Counted from the first letter of the stretch, positions 32,346-44,699 are shown. The stretch: 64,000 bases of DNA from Aspidapion aeneum (GCA_963576565.1 OY755038.1:180891452-180955451); one strand, 5' to 3'. Program-made: numbers and translations. The notes: generated by a model from the sequence alone, not told the origin.

Positions 32346-35006
32346 TTAGTTTACTAGCTCAAACGGCTTCACTCTTTTTAGTCGTCGAACTAGCATAGTA
32401 TTGTCTAGAAGCTGAATTGCTTCCACATTCACATGCCGATGGAGTCTATCTTCATTGCTTTTTGCGTACTTTTTTATAGTCTCTGCTACAGTTTCGATTT
32501 TTAGATCTCGATGAAGGTCACTATTTCGAACGTACCAAGGTGCATTCACAATATTTCTTAATACTTTATTTTGAAATATCTGTACAACTAGAATGTTACT
32601 CTCTTTAGCACAACCCCATAGTTGAATACCATATGTCCATACTGGTTTCAGTATTTGTCTATAAAGCAGTAAGTTATTATGAATTGTTAAATTGGACTTC
32701 CTTCCAATTAGCCAGTTCATTTTTCTATACCTTATCTCAAGTTCTTCTTTTTTTTTCTTAACATGTGCTTTCCAGCGCAATTTGGCATCAAGTGTCATAC
32801 CTAGATATTTTGCCTGATTCGAATATGGTACTGGAATGTTGTTAATTGTTATTTGTATGTGATTTATATTTTTGTTTTTAAAATCAACATGAATTGATTT
32901 GGTTTCATTTAATTTTATTCGCCACTTTGTGGTCCAACTGTGAATTTGGGTGACTGCAACCTGAAGTTTTTCTATGCATTTTTCAATAGATTTTTCTACC
33001 GTCAATAAACCAGTATCATCGGCAAATGTTGCTAAGTGACAATTTTCTGGCTTTGGGATATCACAAGTGAATAATAAGTATAGATAAGGGCCTAGTACGC
33101 TACCCTGGGGCACGCCTGCTTGAATTTCTCTTAAATTTGAGTATGAGTCTTCCTGTTTTACTCTAAAATGTCTATCAGATATGTATGATTCCAAAATATC
33201 CGAATATTGTTTTGGCAGAAACCTTTTTAGTTTAAATTAAGGCCTTCATGCCACACTTTGTCAAATGCTTGTGCTACATCTAGAAAAACTGCAGAACAAA
33301 CTTTTCCCTCTTCTAGTGCTTTTTCTATTATATTAGTAATTCTGTGTACTTGATCTATCGTGGAATGCTTGTCTCGAAAACCAAATTGATGAGATGGAAT
33401 AATTTCTTGACTTTCTATGATGGGTTTTATTCTTTTAAGCAATAATTTTTCATAGAGCTTGGATATAATTGGCAGCAAAGATATTGGCCTGTAAGATGAC
33501 ACGTCATGGAGTGGTTTTCCCGGTTTTGGAATCATGATAACTTCTGCAACTTTCCACAGTTTAGGTACATACCTAAGCCTAAAAGATGCATTAATTAGGT
33601 TGCATAGTTTTACGATAGCTTTTCTGGGGAGTTGTTTTATGACTACCCCGTTAATAAGATCATACCCTGGGGCTTTTTTCGAATTATTATTTTTGATTTC
33701 TGTTAATATTTCTTTTGGTGATGTAAGCTTAATATGGTGCTCGATTTGATGGGGTTCATTTAAATGAAAGTGTTCATCTGGTGCTTCGTGGGGCTGAAAT
33801 GTTTTTTCTAAATGACTTGCAAAAATATCTGCTTTTTCTTCGTTACTCCTTGCCCACTGGTTGTTAGATTTTCGTATGGGTGGAATTTGGATAATTGGTC
33901 TTTTAAAATTTTTGGTTGCTTTCCAAAGGGAATAGTCGGTATTTTTATCATCTGTAAGTTTATTAAGAAAATGGTTAATAGATTCATTTTTTATTACTAG
34001 AATTTCTCGCCTAATGCGCTGCGTCATGTTGTTGAGATTTGTTTTGTCCCGAGGATCACGGCTTTGTTGCCACTTTCTTCTTAGTTTCCTTTTTTCCAAT
34101 ATAAGGTCTCTAATTTCCTTTGGATAGTTTTTTCCCTTAAAAATTCTCTTTGGTTTTGGACTGTTTTCCCAAGCTGCTTGTTGAATATTTGTAACAAAAT
34201 AATCAACTTCTTTATCGATTTGTTCTGGCGTTTGCAATGGTACTGATAGGTTTATTTTTTCTGACAGACTTTGTTTAAAACTAATCCAGTCAGTCAGTTT
34301 ATTAACTAGTGAGATATTTGCTTCTTTCTTTATTATGTTTTTACTAAGAGTTAGAATAATAGGTGAATGATCTGAGTGTAAATCAAAACTTTCTTCTATA
34401 TCTACAAAACTTAAAGATATATTTTTTACTATAAAAAAAATCAATTAGATCTGGAATTTTTCCTGGATCTGTTGGATAGTATGTGGGCTTACCAGTTGAT
34501 ATCGGCTCACATTGATATTCACTAATAGCTTGCAAAAGTTCTTTTCCTTTAGAATTCGTCAGTCTAGATCCCCAGTAGGTATTTTTTGCATTAAAGTCAC
34601 CTCCAATTATAAAACGGTTTCCTAATTTTCTGAAAAAATTAAGATATTAATTTTTCTTTAGTAAGTGCCTTGGTGGTATATAGACAGCACTTATGACTAA
34701 TGTATATGTTTTGGTTTTTACACTTACTAATGTAGCTTGAATCTCTATGGTTTTATATCCCATCTCCTCATAGTGTGATATATTTTCTTTAATTATTACA
34801 GCACTTCCCCCATGTGCAGTATTGCTAGGGTGAGTTGTATGATACACTTTATAACCTTTAAATTTAATGTGAGACTGGTTAGTGAAATGCGTTTCTGACA
34901 CAAGACAGACGTCAATTTTTTCTATGTCTAAAATAACTTGCAAGTCTTGCTGATGTTGCAAGAGACCATTGGCATTCCAAGCTAGGATTCTAAGATTACT
35001 GACCAT
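32346..35006 (-). pseudogene. LINE ORF2: endonuclease plus reverse transcriptase (frameshifted)
   Basis: It starts at ATG 35006, overlapping the end of ORF1 by 11 bases. Endonuclease motifs: 'LAWNANGL' (about residues 7-14), 'SETHF' (about 36-40), 'GGDFNAKN..WG' (after a frameshift near 34655) and 'SDHSPI'. Reverse transcriptase: 'IPKPGKPLHDVSSYRPISLL', 'HQFGFRDKHST', 'FLDVAQAFDKVWHEGL' (motif A Asp), then 'GVPQGSVLGP' and the catalytic 'FADDT', followed by 'KYLGMTLDAKLRWKAHV'. Full length would be about 885 residues, usual for Jockey ORF2. Frame breaks lie near 34655, 34440 (an A/T homopolymer) and 33210-33230. The pieces together cover the whole protein. Confidence 0.93.
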
Positions 35007-36198
35007 TTTGAGGCAGATTGGTAGCTCTGTTATTGCTACTTTCTAGTTTAGTTAATCGCTCATCAAGTTTGTTCAATTTCTCCAAAATTAATTGTAGTGT
35101 TTGTTCCATAGTATTTTGACTACTGATATTAATATCAGGTATAGTAGCTGTTGCTGCTACTTGGCTGTATGTCCTTGTCACAGAGTTTTGTGTGACTGTG
35201 TTTCTTGTCTGTTGGTTTTGTCTATTTGTACTCACGTTTGGTATGAGATTCGGTTTCTTAGGTTTATTTTTCAATTTTTGTATTTCCTTAGCAACAAGTC
35301 ATCCTCTGTAGTTAGCAGGATGCTTGCCTCCACAGTGGATGCATTTTGGCTCAGATTCTTTTGGTTTGGGGCATTCTACAGTAAGATGTTTCCCCGTGCA
35401 TTTTACGCAACGTGGTTCTTTAGCGCAATATTTTTGCGTGTGCCCATAAGATTGGCATCTTTTGCATTGAGGGACTAACTTTGAGGTTTTTAGTGCTTTT
35501 ATTTCCACTTCAATCCCAAGGATACTGGAAATTTCAAAAATTTTGTTGATATCTTCATCGTGGCTAAATGTGAGCATAAACATGTTAAGAGGTTGTCTTG
35601 TTCTCCATTTAAGTTTGTTGCTGGCCTCGAGTGCCTTAAAACCTTTTTTTTGTAGATCAGCTACAATTTTTTGTGGGTCACATGAGAAGTGTAGCCGATT
35701 CGCTATTACTCTAATTGGCCTTATTTGTTTGTTTTCGTATGAGTGCCATTGATGCTTTATTTCATTAAGCATTTTAGTAACCAGCCGATAGCTGTCTGCG
35801 TCTTGTACATTTATTTTAATATTTTCGTTATTTAAAACTTTTATTTTAACTCCTTGTATGATATTTAACTTTTCATAAATATCATTAAAATTATTTACGC
35901 CATTTATCATAATCAGTGGAGGTAATGGAGCTTTTTTAACCTTAGTTGGGGGTTCTTCATTTTGTGTTTTATTGGAGGGCTCTCCAGTGCCCGAGCTTTG
36001 TTGTGGTGGTGAGAGTGAAGTATCCATTCGACGTTTTTTCCAACCTTTTCCTTTTTGTCTGATCCACTCAGTTTCTCTTGCCAGATCGTCCTCATCAGTA
36101 ATGTAGTCCATGTCAGACTCTTCTTTTTTAGTGACTTTTGTCTCTAAATCTGCAAATTTTCGTTGCATACTTTCCAGTTGACTTCGGAGATAATCCAC
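34996..36198 (-). pseudogene. LINE ORF1: gag-like protein with CCHC knuckles, one internal stop
   Basis: It is about 400 codons long. An N-terminal coiled-coil-like charged segment (residues 1-40) is followed by a low-complexity basic part, a central RRM-like region, and three CCHC-type zinc knuckles: residues 245-258 ('CKRCQSYGHTQKYC'), 264-276 ('CVKCTGKHLTVEC') and 286-300 ('CIHCGGKHPANYRG' plus the next codon). Codon 300, where the last cysteine of knuckle three should be, is TGA. The same frame then stays open for 100 more codons to 34996, ending four bases into ORF2. A single point mutation explains the stop. The protein would bind LINE RNA. Confidence 0.9.
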
Positions 36199-36465
36199 TT
36201 GTACACTAAGTGAATTTTTTTAGTTTTGGGATTTTTTCCATTCGCTATATAAAACTTCTTCATTTTGTGTTCTAGCATGGCTATCCTGAAATAATTCGGC
36301 ATTATCCATTTTTTCTTGATTTTGTTTGGGCTTTTCGCTAATTTTTAAAACAAGTTTCACAGGTGATGGTACACTTTTTTTGCTTTTAAACATGATATAT
36401 TATTTATAATACACATTGTATATAGATTTTTAACACAAGTATTTCGCGCGCGAGGTTTATTGTGG
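36199..36465 (-). other. LINE 5' untranslated region / internal promoter region
   Basis: Minus-strand sequence between the target duplication and the ORF1 start. Jockey LINEs carry internal RNA polymerase II promoters here; I see no specific motif. The 5' end shows no truncation relative to ORF1. Confidence 0.6.
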
Positions 36466-37990
36466 ATTAGTCAGTCATTTCGAGAAAATATTGCAGTTGG
36501 GAGTTTTACGCACAAAGCACACAAACCCAGAGCAAAATTCATTATTTTTTTCCTTTAATCAACATTAAAAGTCTAGATATTTGTCTTTTCGTTGTCTTTT
36601 TATTAGTCAATCAACTAGGGAGAATATTTAAGTTGGAGTTATAGTACGTATAACACAAACAAAAGTCAAAATCCAATATTTTAGTCGTAAAATAATACAA
36701 AAATTCCAAAAAAGTTGTTTTTCTTTGACTTCTCTCTTAGTCAGCCATTGGCAGAAAATATTGGAGTTGGGGAGTGTCACGCACAAAGCACACGAGTCTA
36801 GAAAAGTTAATTATTTTTTTCTTTAATCAACAGAAAAAGTTTAGATATTTAATTGTCCTTTGATTTTTTTTTCTTGGTTAGTCAATTGAAGAGAATATAG
36901 GAGTTGGGGAGTTTTACATACAAAGCACACGAACCTAGAGCAAAGTTAATTAGTTTTTTCTTTAATCAACAGAAAAAGTTTAGATAGTTATTGGTTCTTT
37001 GTTTTTTCTTGGTCAGTCAATTGAAGAGAATATTGGAGTTGGGGAGTTTTACGCACAAAGCACACGAGCCTAGAAAAGTTAATTATTTTTTTTCTTTAAT
37101 CAACAGAACAAGTTTAGATAGTTATTGGTTCTTTGTTTTTTCTTGGTCAGTCAATTGAGGAGAATATTGGAGTTGGGAAGTTTCCCGCACAAAGCACACG
37201 AGCCTAGAAAAGTTAATTATTTGTTTCTTTAATCAACAGAAAAAGTTTAGATAGTTATTGGTTCTTTGTTTTCGTCTTGGTCAGTCAATTGAAGAGAATA
37301 TTGGAGTTGGGGAGTTTTACACACAAAGCACACGAACCTAGAGCAAAATTAATTATTTTTTATCTTTAATCAACAGAAAAAGTTTAGATATTTATCTTTT
37401 CTTTGGTTTTTTGGTCAGGCAATTGGAGAGAATATTGGAGTTGGGGAGTTTTACGCACAAAGCACACGAACCCAGAGCAAAATTAATTATTTTTGTCTTA
37501 AATCAACAGAAAAAGTTTAGATAGTTATTGGTTCTTTGTTTTTTCTTGGTCAGTCAATTGAAGAGAATATTGGAGTTGGAGAGTTTCACGCACAAAGCAC
37601 ACAAGCCTAGAAAAGTTAATTATTTTTTTCGTTAATCAACAGAAAAAGTTTAGATAGTTATTGGTTCTTTGTTTTCTTCTTGGTCAGTCAATTGAGTCAA
37701 TTGAAGAGAATATTGGAGTTGGGGAAGTTTTACGCACGAAGCACACGAACATAGAGCAAAATTGATTATTTTTGTCTTTAATCAACAGAAAAAGTCTAGA
37801 TATTGTTTTTTCTTTTTTGTTTTTTTCTTAATCAATCAACGAAGGAGAATACCGAAGTTGAGGAGTTCTAGTACAAATAACACAAACAAAAAGTATATTT
37901 GAGCCCTAAATTAATATAAAAAATTCAAAAAAAAAAATTTCTTTGGTTTTTTTTCTTTGATTCTCCCTTAGTCAATCCAATACGGAGAGG
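36466..37990 (+). repeat. Tandem array in the giant element, about 140-bp unit, roughly ten copies
   Basis: Each unit contains GGTCAGTCAATTGAAGAGAA, TATTGGAGTTGGGGAGTTTT, ACGCACAAAGCACACGA, then TTAATCAACAGAAAAAGTTT and TAGATAGTTATTGGTTCTTT. Units differ by small substitutions; a GAGTCAATT duplication occurs near 37693. The array begins before 32138 and was split by the LINE insertion. No protein is encoded. The function is unknown; it is an intrinsic part of the giant element's 5' interior. Confidence 0.9.
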
Positions 37991-39170
37991 ATTGAAGTTT
38001 CTAAACGAAAATAGAGCAACAGAAAGAGCGGAGCTGTTTTAGAGGAAATAATAAAACAAACCTCTAGTAGGCAATAAATCGGGAAAAAATAAACAAAAAT
38101 TGTTCAACGAAGTCTAAAATAAATTAAAAACTAGACAGAGGTAGACCCTCGAAACGACAAAAAAAATATAGCTGTCAAAAGAGTTGGTAACACGCAAAAA
38201 TCAGTAACGTCTAAGGTAGTTACAAAAAGAAATTTTTTTTTTGTTGAAACCGTGCGAATACCCAGGTCAGTGCGCGATATAACATATTTTCGCTTTTTGG
38301 GAAATTTTTAGGAAATAAACTAGAACTTATAAGAGTGATTTTTCTTTTTGGTAAAAAAAAAGCCGAAAGATATTATAGGTCACGGCATTATATGTAAGGT
38401 TAAACAGTTTTTGTTTTTGACAGGCACCTAAAAGTAGAGTGAATAAAAATTATTATAACTAATAAACACCTTTTGAGCACCAGCAAGTTAATAAGACAAA
38501 CCTCTAGTAGGTCGTAAATTGGCAAGAAACTAAAAATTTGTGGTTCTTAAGGAAAATATTTCAACAAAGACATAAAATGAGATTTTGCAAAAAGTGTCCC
38601 AAAATAACGAAAAAATAAAAATAATTGCTAGGAAAATTTGGGTTACACAAAAAGAAAAATTCAGTAGCGACCAAGGCGAGATTCACCAGGCCAAAGGACT
38701 AACACAATGTGGGATAATTTTTTTTAGGAAGCGTGAAAGATAAGTTGATGCATCCTTAATTTTGCGGAAAAAATTAACTCAAAGACACATAGATAGGCTG
38801 AATATAGCGCTACTAACAGCTGATTAATAAACTGAAAAGATAACAATTTTTGTTATTAAAAAGTCAAAAATTAGTTTTTTATGCGAATTAAGCAAAAAAA
38901 AGTTTTGTTTGTTACAAATAATTGTTGCCCACAGCTGTTACAAAGATTGAGTAATGAGTCTTTACAGCGAGTTGAGCTGAAAAAAAAGCCCTTTTAGACA
39001 TTGAGAAGTTACAGCTGATAGGGCTAAAAAAGTAAAAACATACATGTGTTTTTTCAAACCAATAAGGCGCTGACTGTGACGTAGGCCAGCACCGAGATGA
39101 CGTAACGAGCACCCCGATACAAAATCGACACAAAATATAATTCTCGAACGTACTAATAGTTTCATTGACT
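37991..39170 (+). other. A-rich interior of the giant element with a direct repeat
   Basis: ACAAACCTCTAGTAGG occurs at 38056-38071 and again at 38496-38511, each followed by related 'AAAT.GG.A' sequence. This indicates a decayed duplication of about 440 bp. No coding region is supported. Confidence 0.5.
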
Positions 39171-39175
39171 GAAGT

Positions 39176-39390
39176 CACACATTATCATCCGATTATTTAC
39201 TGTCTTTTTTTAAAGTAGTGTACTAGTAAGGGCGCATAATAATCTAAAACAACCATGACATCAATGACTGAACAGTGGTTGATTCGTTTTATTTCCGAAA
39301 CTCACACATTATCATCCAGCTATTTACTCTCTCTTTTTAATTCAATGTAGTGGGGCGGGCGCACATAAGTCTAAAACAGCCATGGGATTA
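39176..39390 (+). repeat. Two-copy direct repeat, 127-bp period
   Basis: CACACATTATCATCC at 39176 and 39303 is followed in both copies by a TATTTACT segment, GGGCGCA and TCTAAAACAACCATG / TCTAAAACAGCCATG. Confidence 0.8.
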
Positions 39391-40174
39391 TTTTAGTAAG
39401 AAACTTATACGAGAAGTCAGATTTATGGGGTTATATTTATTTATTTTGATATAACTGTTTTTTTTTAATTTTTATAAGAAATACGTTGTGTTTGGCTAAT
39501 TATCTCATTAAAGGCTGTAAAAGTAATGTAGAAGTTCCTTATGCAGATCAAAAAACAGAGTTAACCTTGACAGTGATTCAGTTTTTGCAGTGATTTTAAA
39601 TGAGGACCACTCATTGCAAGATGTGATGAAAAAAGACAGGTATGTATCATTTTGTGTAACCGAGTGCACTTTTTATTTTGTGTTGTGCAAATAAAATATA
39701 ACTTTTTCTGCCCCCGGGAAGCTAGCTTGCTGGCCAGCAACAAGAATTTTACAGTCAGACAAACAGTGATAGGTATTTCATGATGTTTACATGGGCGCAC
39801 CCAGTGGGGAACTAGCCTAAACACAAAAAATTGCCTAAAATATGTTGCTTCAGGCCCCCCCCCAGAGGCCTCGGGCTAAAAATTACTATAAAATCAAAAA
39901 AAAAAAGAGTGTCAAAGATATAATGTAAAAATAATCTGGTCCCCAAAGGTCACTCATCGTAAAGCAAGCTTTATAGGTAGCGAAGCCTGACAATGAATTT
40001 ATATTATTTGGTTATTATTTTTGAAATATTTTCCTCGGTTCAAATTGGTTGGTTGGTTGCTGGCTCGTTCTTATTTTAAAAGTGTGGTTAAATCACAGTC
40101 TAAAGATCTATTTAATAATAACAGAGTTTCAAGATAGTTTGAAGCATAACTTTTTATTTTTAAAAACAAATATA
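39391..40174. other. No confirmed gene; possible exon-like piece
   Basis: A short open piece (about 39592-39641) is bordered by a TTTTTGCAG acceptor-like site and a CAG|GTATGT donor-like site. It is too short to call. A C-rich patch at about 39850-39875 belongs to the hAT-like repeat family seen at 13511. Confidence 0.3.
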
Positions 40175-40919
40175 TACAGGGTGTTTCAAAATTCAGTATC
40201 ATAATTTTAATGTTCAATTCCTTAAGTGATTTCAAGACAAAATTTTCATATTGTGCAAACACATATAAACATAGGTCCTCAAGCACCTTATTTTCGAGAT
40301 ACAGGGTGTTAAAGTTTAGTCTTTTATATAATTTCTTGTTTATAGTTTCTTGCAGTTTTTGAGATATTTCAAATTTGGCATGTGTATTAAGCTATAGACA
40401 CTACACTATCAGACATGCCAAAAAATAGTAAAAATCTACAGAGTGATAATTTTCAGGGCTCATGTCGCCTTTTCCCCAGATTTTTTTTCCTTGTAAGCCA
40501 CTGGTAGGCAGAACTAGGTAGTTAAGACAAGAAATAAAAGCCTTGTTTTATTTGCAAACTTTTTTGTTTTCTGCAATTTTTTTGCATCTTTAACTGTTTT
40601 AGAGAAAGTTGCTGTTTCACCAAAGGCTGCTATTATAAAATAAAAAATGTGCCAGTATGGCATCACAAGTATATCAAAATAAAATTAATTAAAACTTATT
40701 TGGCATGCCTAATATTGTAGTACCTATAAGTAAATATACATGCCAAATTTGAGCTAAATATCTTAAAAACTGTAAGAGCTATAAAAAAACCAAATTTTAA
40801 CACTCTGTATCTTGAAAACTAAGCGTTTGTGGACCTATGTTTATACGAACTTTTTGTCTTGAAATCACTCAAGGAAATTAAGATTAAAATTATGTTATTG
40901 AATTTTAAAACACCCTGTA
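40175..40919. mobile_element. Foldback element with ACAGGGTGTTT ends (745 bp)
   Basis: The left end TACAGGGTGTTTCAAAATTC pairs with the inverted right end (TTTTAAAACACCCTGTA). The arms share CTTAAGTGATTTCAAGACAA versus TTGTCTTGAAATCACTCAAG, CATATAAACATAGGTCC versus GGACCTATGTTTATACG, and an AAATTTGGCATG / CATGCCAAATTT pair. TA flanks fit a Tc1/mariner-like target. Non-coding. Confidence 0.88.
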
Positions 40920-41084
40920 TAGTTTAGACACCATTGTACTGTGTAAAACAACATCTTTAAAATAAAACTGTGCTGCCAATGTGAAACTGAGGAAAACATG
41001 TCAAAAATATTAAACAAAAAATAGAAAATCGTTTCCTATAAAGCTTACCTTTACAATGAGTGTCCTTACCCCAAACCCCCCTGA

Positions 41085-42020
41085 TAGTCTAGCAGAATAA
41101 ACCAAAACACATGATTTACAGCAAAAAAAATCACAAAATATTGAAGATAATTTTGTTTCACCAAAATTTTTATAAAATTACAAAAGAAGTCTCTAACCTA
41201 TAACTTAGTACTAATCTGATAAACCCCCCCCCCCAGAATAAGCTAAAACACGCGATTTAAATTATACAGGGTGTCCCATAACTTAAGGGCTATAGTGCAG
41301 CAGGTGATAGAGGAGGTTATTTACGAGAAAAAAGTTTATATAACATGGGTGTCAACACACATCTTTTAAGATATAGGATGTTTAAAGTTAGAGGAGTGGG
41401 GGGGAAAAGTGTTTTACAAAAAAAAGAAAATCTGTCAGCCAGCTGAATACCCGGCTAATTGTTATTCAAAATGTGGTATTCCTTTTTTTGATTGAAGTTG
41501 AGGAGATACAGGGCTGTCAAAATAACCTCCAAAAACATAGAAAAAATAATATTTTAAAAAAAGATTTTGCTTACTCTTTCTTTTAAAAAATATAAATAAA
41601 ATTTTATTATTATATCTTGCTAGAGACTTGTTTTTATTAACAAAAAATATAAAAAAATATTGCTTTAATATGGCATTTATAAAAGTTTATACCAAAATAA
41701 TTGTTTTTTCTGAAAAAAATTGACCGACTAATTTTTTTCAAAATAATTTTTATTTCAATTTATTGCTTTTGTTCTATTACAACACTCTGCTCAATTTTAT
41801 ATTTTTACTGCGTTTTTTTAAAACGTTATTAAAAAAATCTCCAACTTTGATGCTCTTTATCTCGACAAAGAAAGAGTTTTGACCCATGCATTATACGAAC
41901 TTTTTTATCAGACATGACCTTCTCTATCACCTGTTGGCCTATAGCCCCTAAGTTATAGGACAGCCTGTATACAAAAAAATCACAAATAATTGAAGACAAT
42001 TTTGTTTCACCAAAAACTTT
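41085..42020 (+). repeat. Direct repeat of about 140 bp split by a foldback
   Basis: The unit CACATGATTTACAGCAAAAA ... TTGAAGATAATTTTGTTTCA (41110-41165) is followed by a second copy that starts near 41245 (CACGCGATTTAAATTA). It is interrupted at 41264 and resumes after 41970 as AAAAAAATCACAAATAATTG. The insertion site falls inside the second copy. Confidence 0.7.
41265..41969. mobile_element. Foldback element with TA target (about 705 bp)
   Basis: The left end is TACAGGGTGTCCCATAACTT and the right end, read inward, is TACAGGCTGTCCTATAACTT. The arms continue with GGGCTATAG, CAGGTGATAGAG and related inverted partners. The middle is AT-rich. No transposase. Confidence 0.87.
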
Positions 42021-42169
42021 TATCACAGATCACCTTTGTTAAGGTGATCCGTGCTTTTCTAAAATCAAAAAAGAGAGATAAATATAATTTAATTTGTAAA
42101 AAATAATTATTTGATGTTGAAAATGAAGAAAAGGTGTCAATATTTTGTGTATAAACAAGTGTATAACTC

Positions 42170-42775
42170 TCTCAGTTTGTGATATTTTTTTAGAGAAGCA
42201 ACTTTAAGACCCAAAGACTACATTCTTTAAAATCAGAGGACCAGAAGTACACAATTTATGAATCAACAACACCAGAGGGCTATAAGCATGTTCCTAACTT
42301 GCATTCCAATCCTTTAAGACATAAAAAAGCTATAAGGTTGGTGTATTAAACTTTTTCATTAATATAATTGAGAACAATATTTATTTGATTTTGTACATGG
42401 GAAGAAGTGACTTGGACTGTTAAAATATCAATATAAATAATGTTAGGAAATTATTTTATTAACACAAAAATTTAGGATTTTTGACCACCCCCTTTATAAG
42501 ACATTTTAAGAAAAAACAAACCCCCTTTGAGTGTTATGTAAATGTGTGTATGTGTATAAACAAGTATATAACACTGTTCGGTTTATGTGTTTTTCTTTTT
42601 AGAAAATCAACTTTAAGACCCAAAGAGAACATTCTTTAAAATAAGAGGATCAAAAGTGCACTGCACATATGTCACCACCAGTGGGCTTGTAGTCCAATTA
42701 TTAGAGATATATAAAAAAGCTGTGTTAGTGCAAAAAATACGCAAGTTTGGAAACACGATTAGAAGGTTGGTAATC
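42170..42775 (+). repeat. Two-copy direct repeat with exon-like borders
   Basis: CAACTTTAAGACCCAAAGA with its flanks occurs at about 42206 and 42608. Each copy is preceded by a T-rich tract ending in TTTAG and followed about 140 bp later by AAG|GTTGGT. Copy 1 is open over its whole length in one frame and copy 2 in another, so conserved coding is doubtful. It could be two decayed exons of a duplicated gene, or simply a repeat. Confidence 0.4.
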
Positions 42776-43600
42776 TTACTACTCCTGTAAGTTTGTGACC
42801 TCGAGCGGCTGCCATCTTAAAAATATGACGCCTTAAATGGTTGCGGTAGGATTTATAGGAAAAAGTTTTAAGTTTTTTATAGTTTTGCAAAAATATTTAA
42901 AAGCATAAAATAAAACTGAATGAATTACCTATAAAATACTTATTATTACAAGTTGACTGGCTAGTGCCTTTGCAGAGATGCAAACCCTAAATTGTTAGCA
43001 ATATGCGCATTTCCTTTATGTATTATCATATTATATTCCAAATAAACAGACAACATTAGATTTTACCTAAATTTCTCAAAAACTAAGCATTTTAGAGCGA
43101 ATTTTTATTTATTTATTGCAAAAACCACAATTATCTTTTAAACAATTAATTTAAATAAGGCCAAGTTTCTGATTACCTGACACTATTTTAATTGGCGTCT
43201 CTAAATTGGTAATATTTCAAAGAACAAGAAAAAAATTTATAGGTTTTATTAAATTTTCTGAAACACTTTTGTAAAAAATATAATTTTGTTGTAAAAAATG
43301 TATCACAAAGTGGTATTAAATAATAATATTGCCAATAAAGTTATTTATTATTATAAACTGAAATTATTACGTAACCTTGACTCAAATTCATGGTGGGTAC
43401 TCCATTGCCATCCTTAAATTGGGGTCCTTTGTAATCTTAAAAATAGTACCAGTTTACAGACCCCTAAAGTGTGTAAAGGACTATGCTTGCCGACATAGGT
43501 TTTAGTTTTAAGGAAAATTAAATTAAAAATTCATTACCAGAATAGTTATGTATAGAATTTAAATACTAACCACAGCGAAGTTAAGTGCGACTTTGTATCT
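42776..43600. other. No gene recognised
   Basis: AT-rich sequence with no supported repeat boundary. Confidence 0.4.
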
Positions 43601-43607
43601 GGAGACC

Positions 43608-43731
43608 GCCCCCCAGCATGCGATTGGTTAATCAATAATTTGGTTGGCCGCGATTGATTTGCCTTTACAAAGTATTTGAACAGAACTAATCGTGAAAATA
43701 AGGTCTTAATCAACCAATCGCGTGCTGAAGG
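43608..43731. mobile_element. Small inverted-repeat element (about 125 bp)
   Basis: CAGCATGCGATTGGTTAATC on the left pairs with the right-hand AATCAACCAATCGCGTGCTG. Non-coding; superfamily unknown. Confidence 0.65.
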
Positions 43732-44341
43732 GACTCTTTTGTAATATAGTTTATAAGCTACAGCAAATATTGTAAAATAGTTAAAAATATTTCAAAAATC
43801 GATAGAATGTGATAATAACATAACAGTCATAAGACTTAGAGTACATACAAGTTCTTTATCACCAAAGAGTTTTTAATATGGTGTAAGATAAGAGTTGTTA
43901 AAAAAAACTGATTTAAGGCGATATTTTTTCAAAGTGATGGCAGTAAAAAACTTCGGGCATTATATATCACACTCTATTTGGAAATAAGTAAACAATTTTT
44001 ACGAATTAAATGTGTGTTATTCTAAAAAAATGCCTATTTTGACTATAATAATATAATTAGTTTTCTATTTATTAATGAGCAAAGAATAAAGCCTTATAAT
44101 ACTTTATTTTTTGGAATTGTCGGACAAACCCTTGTAAATCTTGGTAGACCCCTCTTAAAACTGAAATGGCCCCCTTGTACTCTACTCAATTAGGGTCCCA
44201 GTCTGACACTGTCCTTTAGTAATGAGTTTAAAAAAAAAACCAGTGACTCTTTTTCAAATGCTGGTGAGAGTTTTTTAGTTTTTATTGGTAAGATAAAAAG
44301 CAGAGTCGTTACCTGTAACCATATTTATATTATGTACATAA
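43732..44341. other. No gene recognised
   Basis: No supported feature. Confidence 0.4.
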
Positions 44342-44621
44342 TAGGGACTTATTACAATAAAGCCAGGTACAAATTGTGCCGGGCACTATTCTGACAGTTT
44401 CCCATTATAACAACAGCTATCTTCTTTCAAAATTAGGACTTTGTGTATTATAAGAGCCGGAATTAATAGTGACGCCACTATTAGTGGAAAATAAATGACT
44501 AGATTTAGAAATTCGACATTGGTATGTCAATTTTAAAAGATCAACTGTCAGTTTTCAATGAGAAACTGTCAGAATAGTACCCGGCACCATTTGTGCCCGG
44601 CTTTATTGCAATAAGTCCCTA
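44342..44621. mobile_element. Tc1/mariner-like miniature element with 60-bp inverted ends (280 bp)
   Basis: The left end TAGGGACTTATTACAATAAA pairs with the inverted right end. The match continues through AAGCCAGGTACAAATTGTGC, CGGGCACTATTCTGACAG and TTTC. TA on both sides can be read as the target duplication, with the element starting at GGGACTTATT. No transposase. Confidence 0.9.
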
Positions 44622-44699
44622 CTACTTTCGTTCAAGCCTTATATATGAGATTTGAGCTAAAAACTGCATTGAATTAGAGAAGCAACATACTCTCCCGAA

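Larger units (their letters stand above)
32138..36465 (-). mobile_element. Near full-length Jockey-type LINE (4.33 kb) with target duplication
   Basis: On the minus strand the order is a 5' untranslated region of about 270 bp, a gag-like ORF1 with zinc knuckles, an overlapping ORF2 with endonuclease and reverse transcriptase, and a 3' untranslated region. It ends in an A-rich tail (T-runs at 32138-32155). A 15-bp perfect target duplication flanks it. Host sequence on both sides is the tandem-array unit of the giant LTR element, so this LINE is a later insertion. ORF1 carries one stop and ORF2 at least three frameshifts, so the copy is dead but fairly young. Confidence 0.93.

Noticed and set aside
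35101..35478. Plus-strand 125-codon frame within the LINE
   Set aside because: It is the shadow of ORF1 on the opposite strand, rich in Cys, Phe and Leu without any domain.
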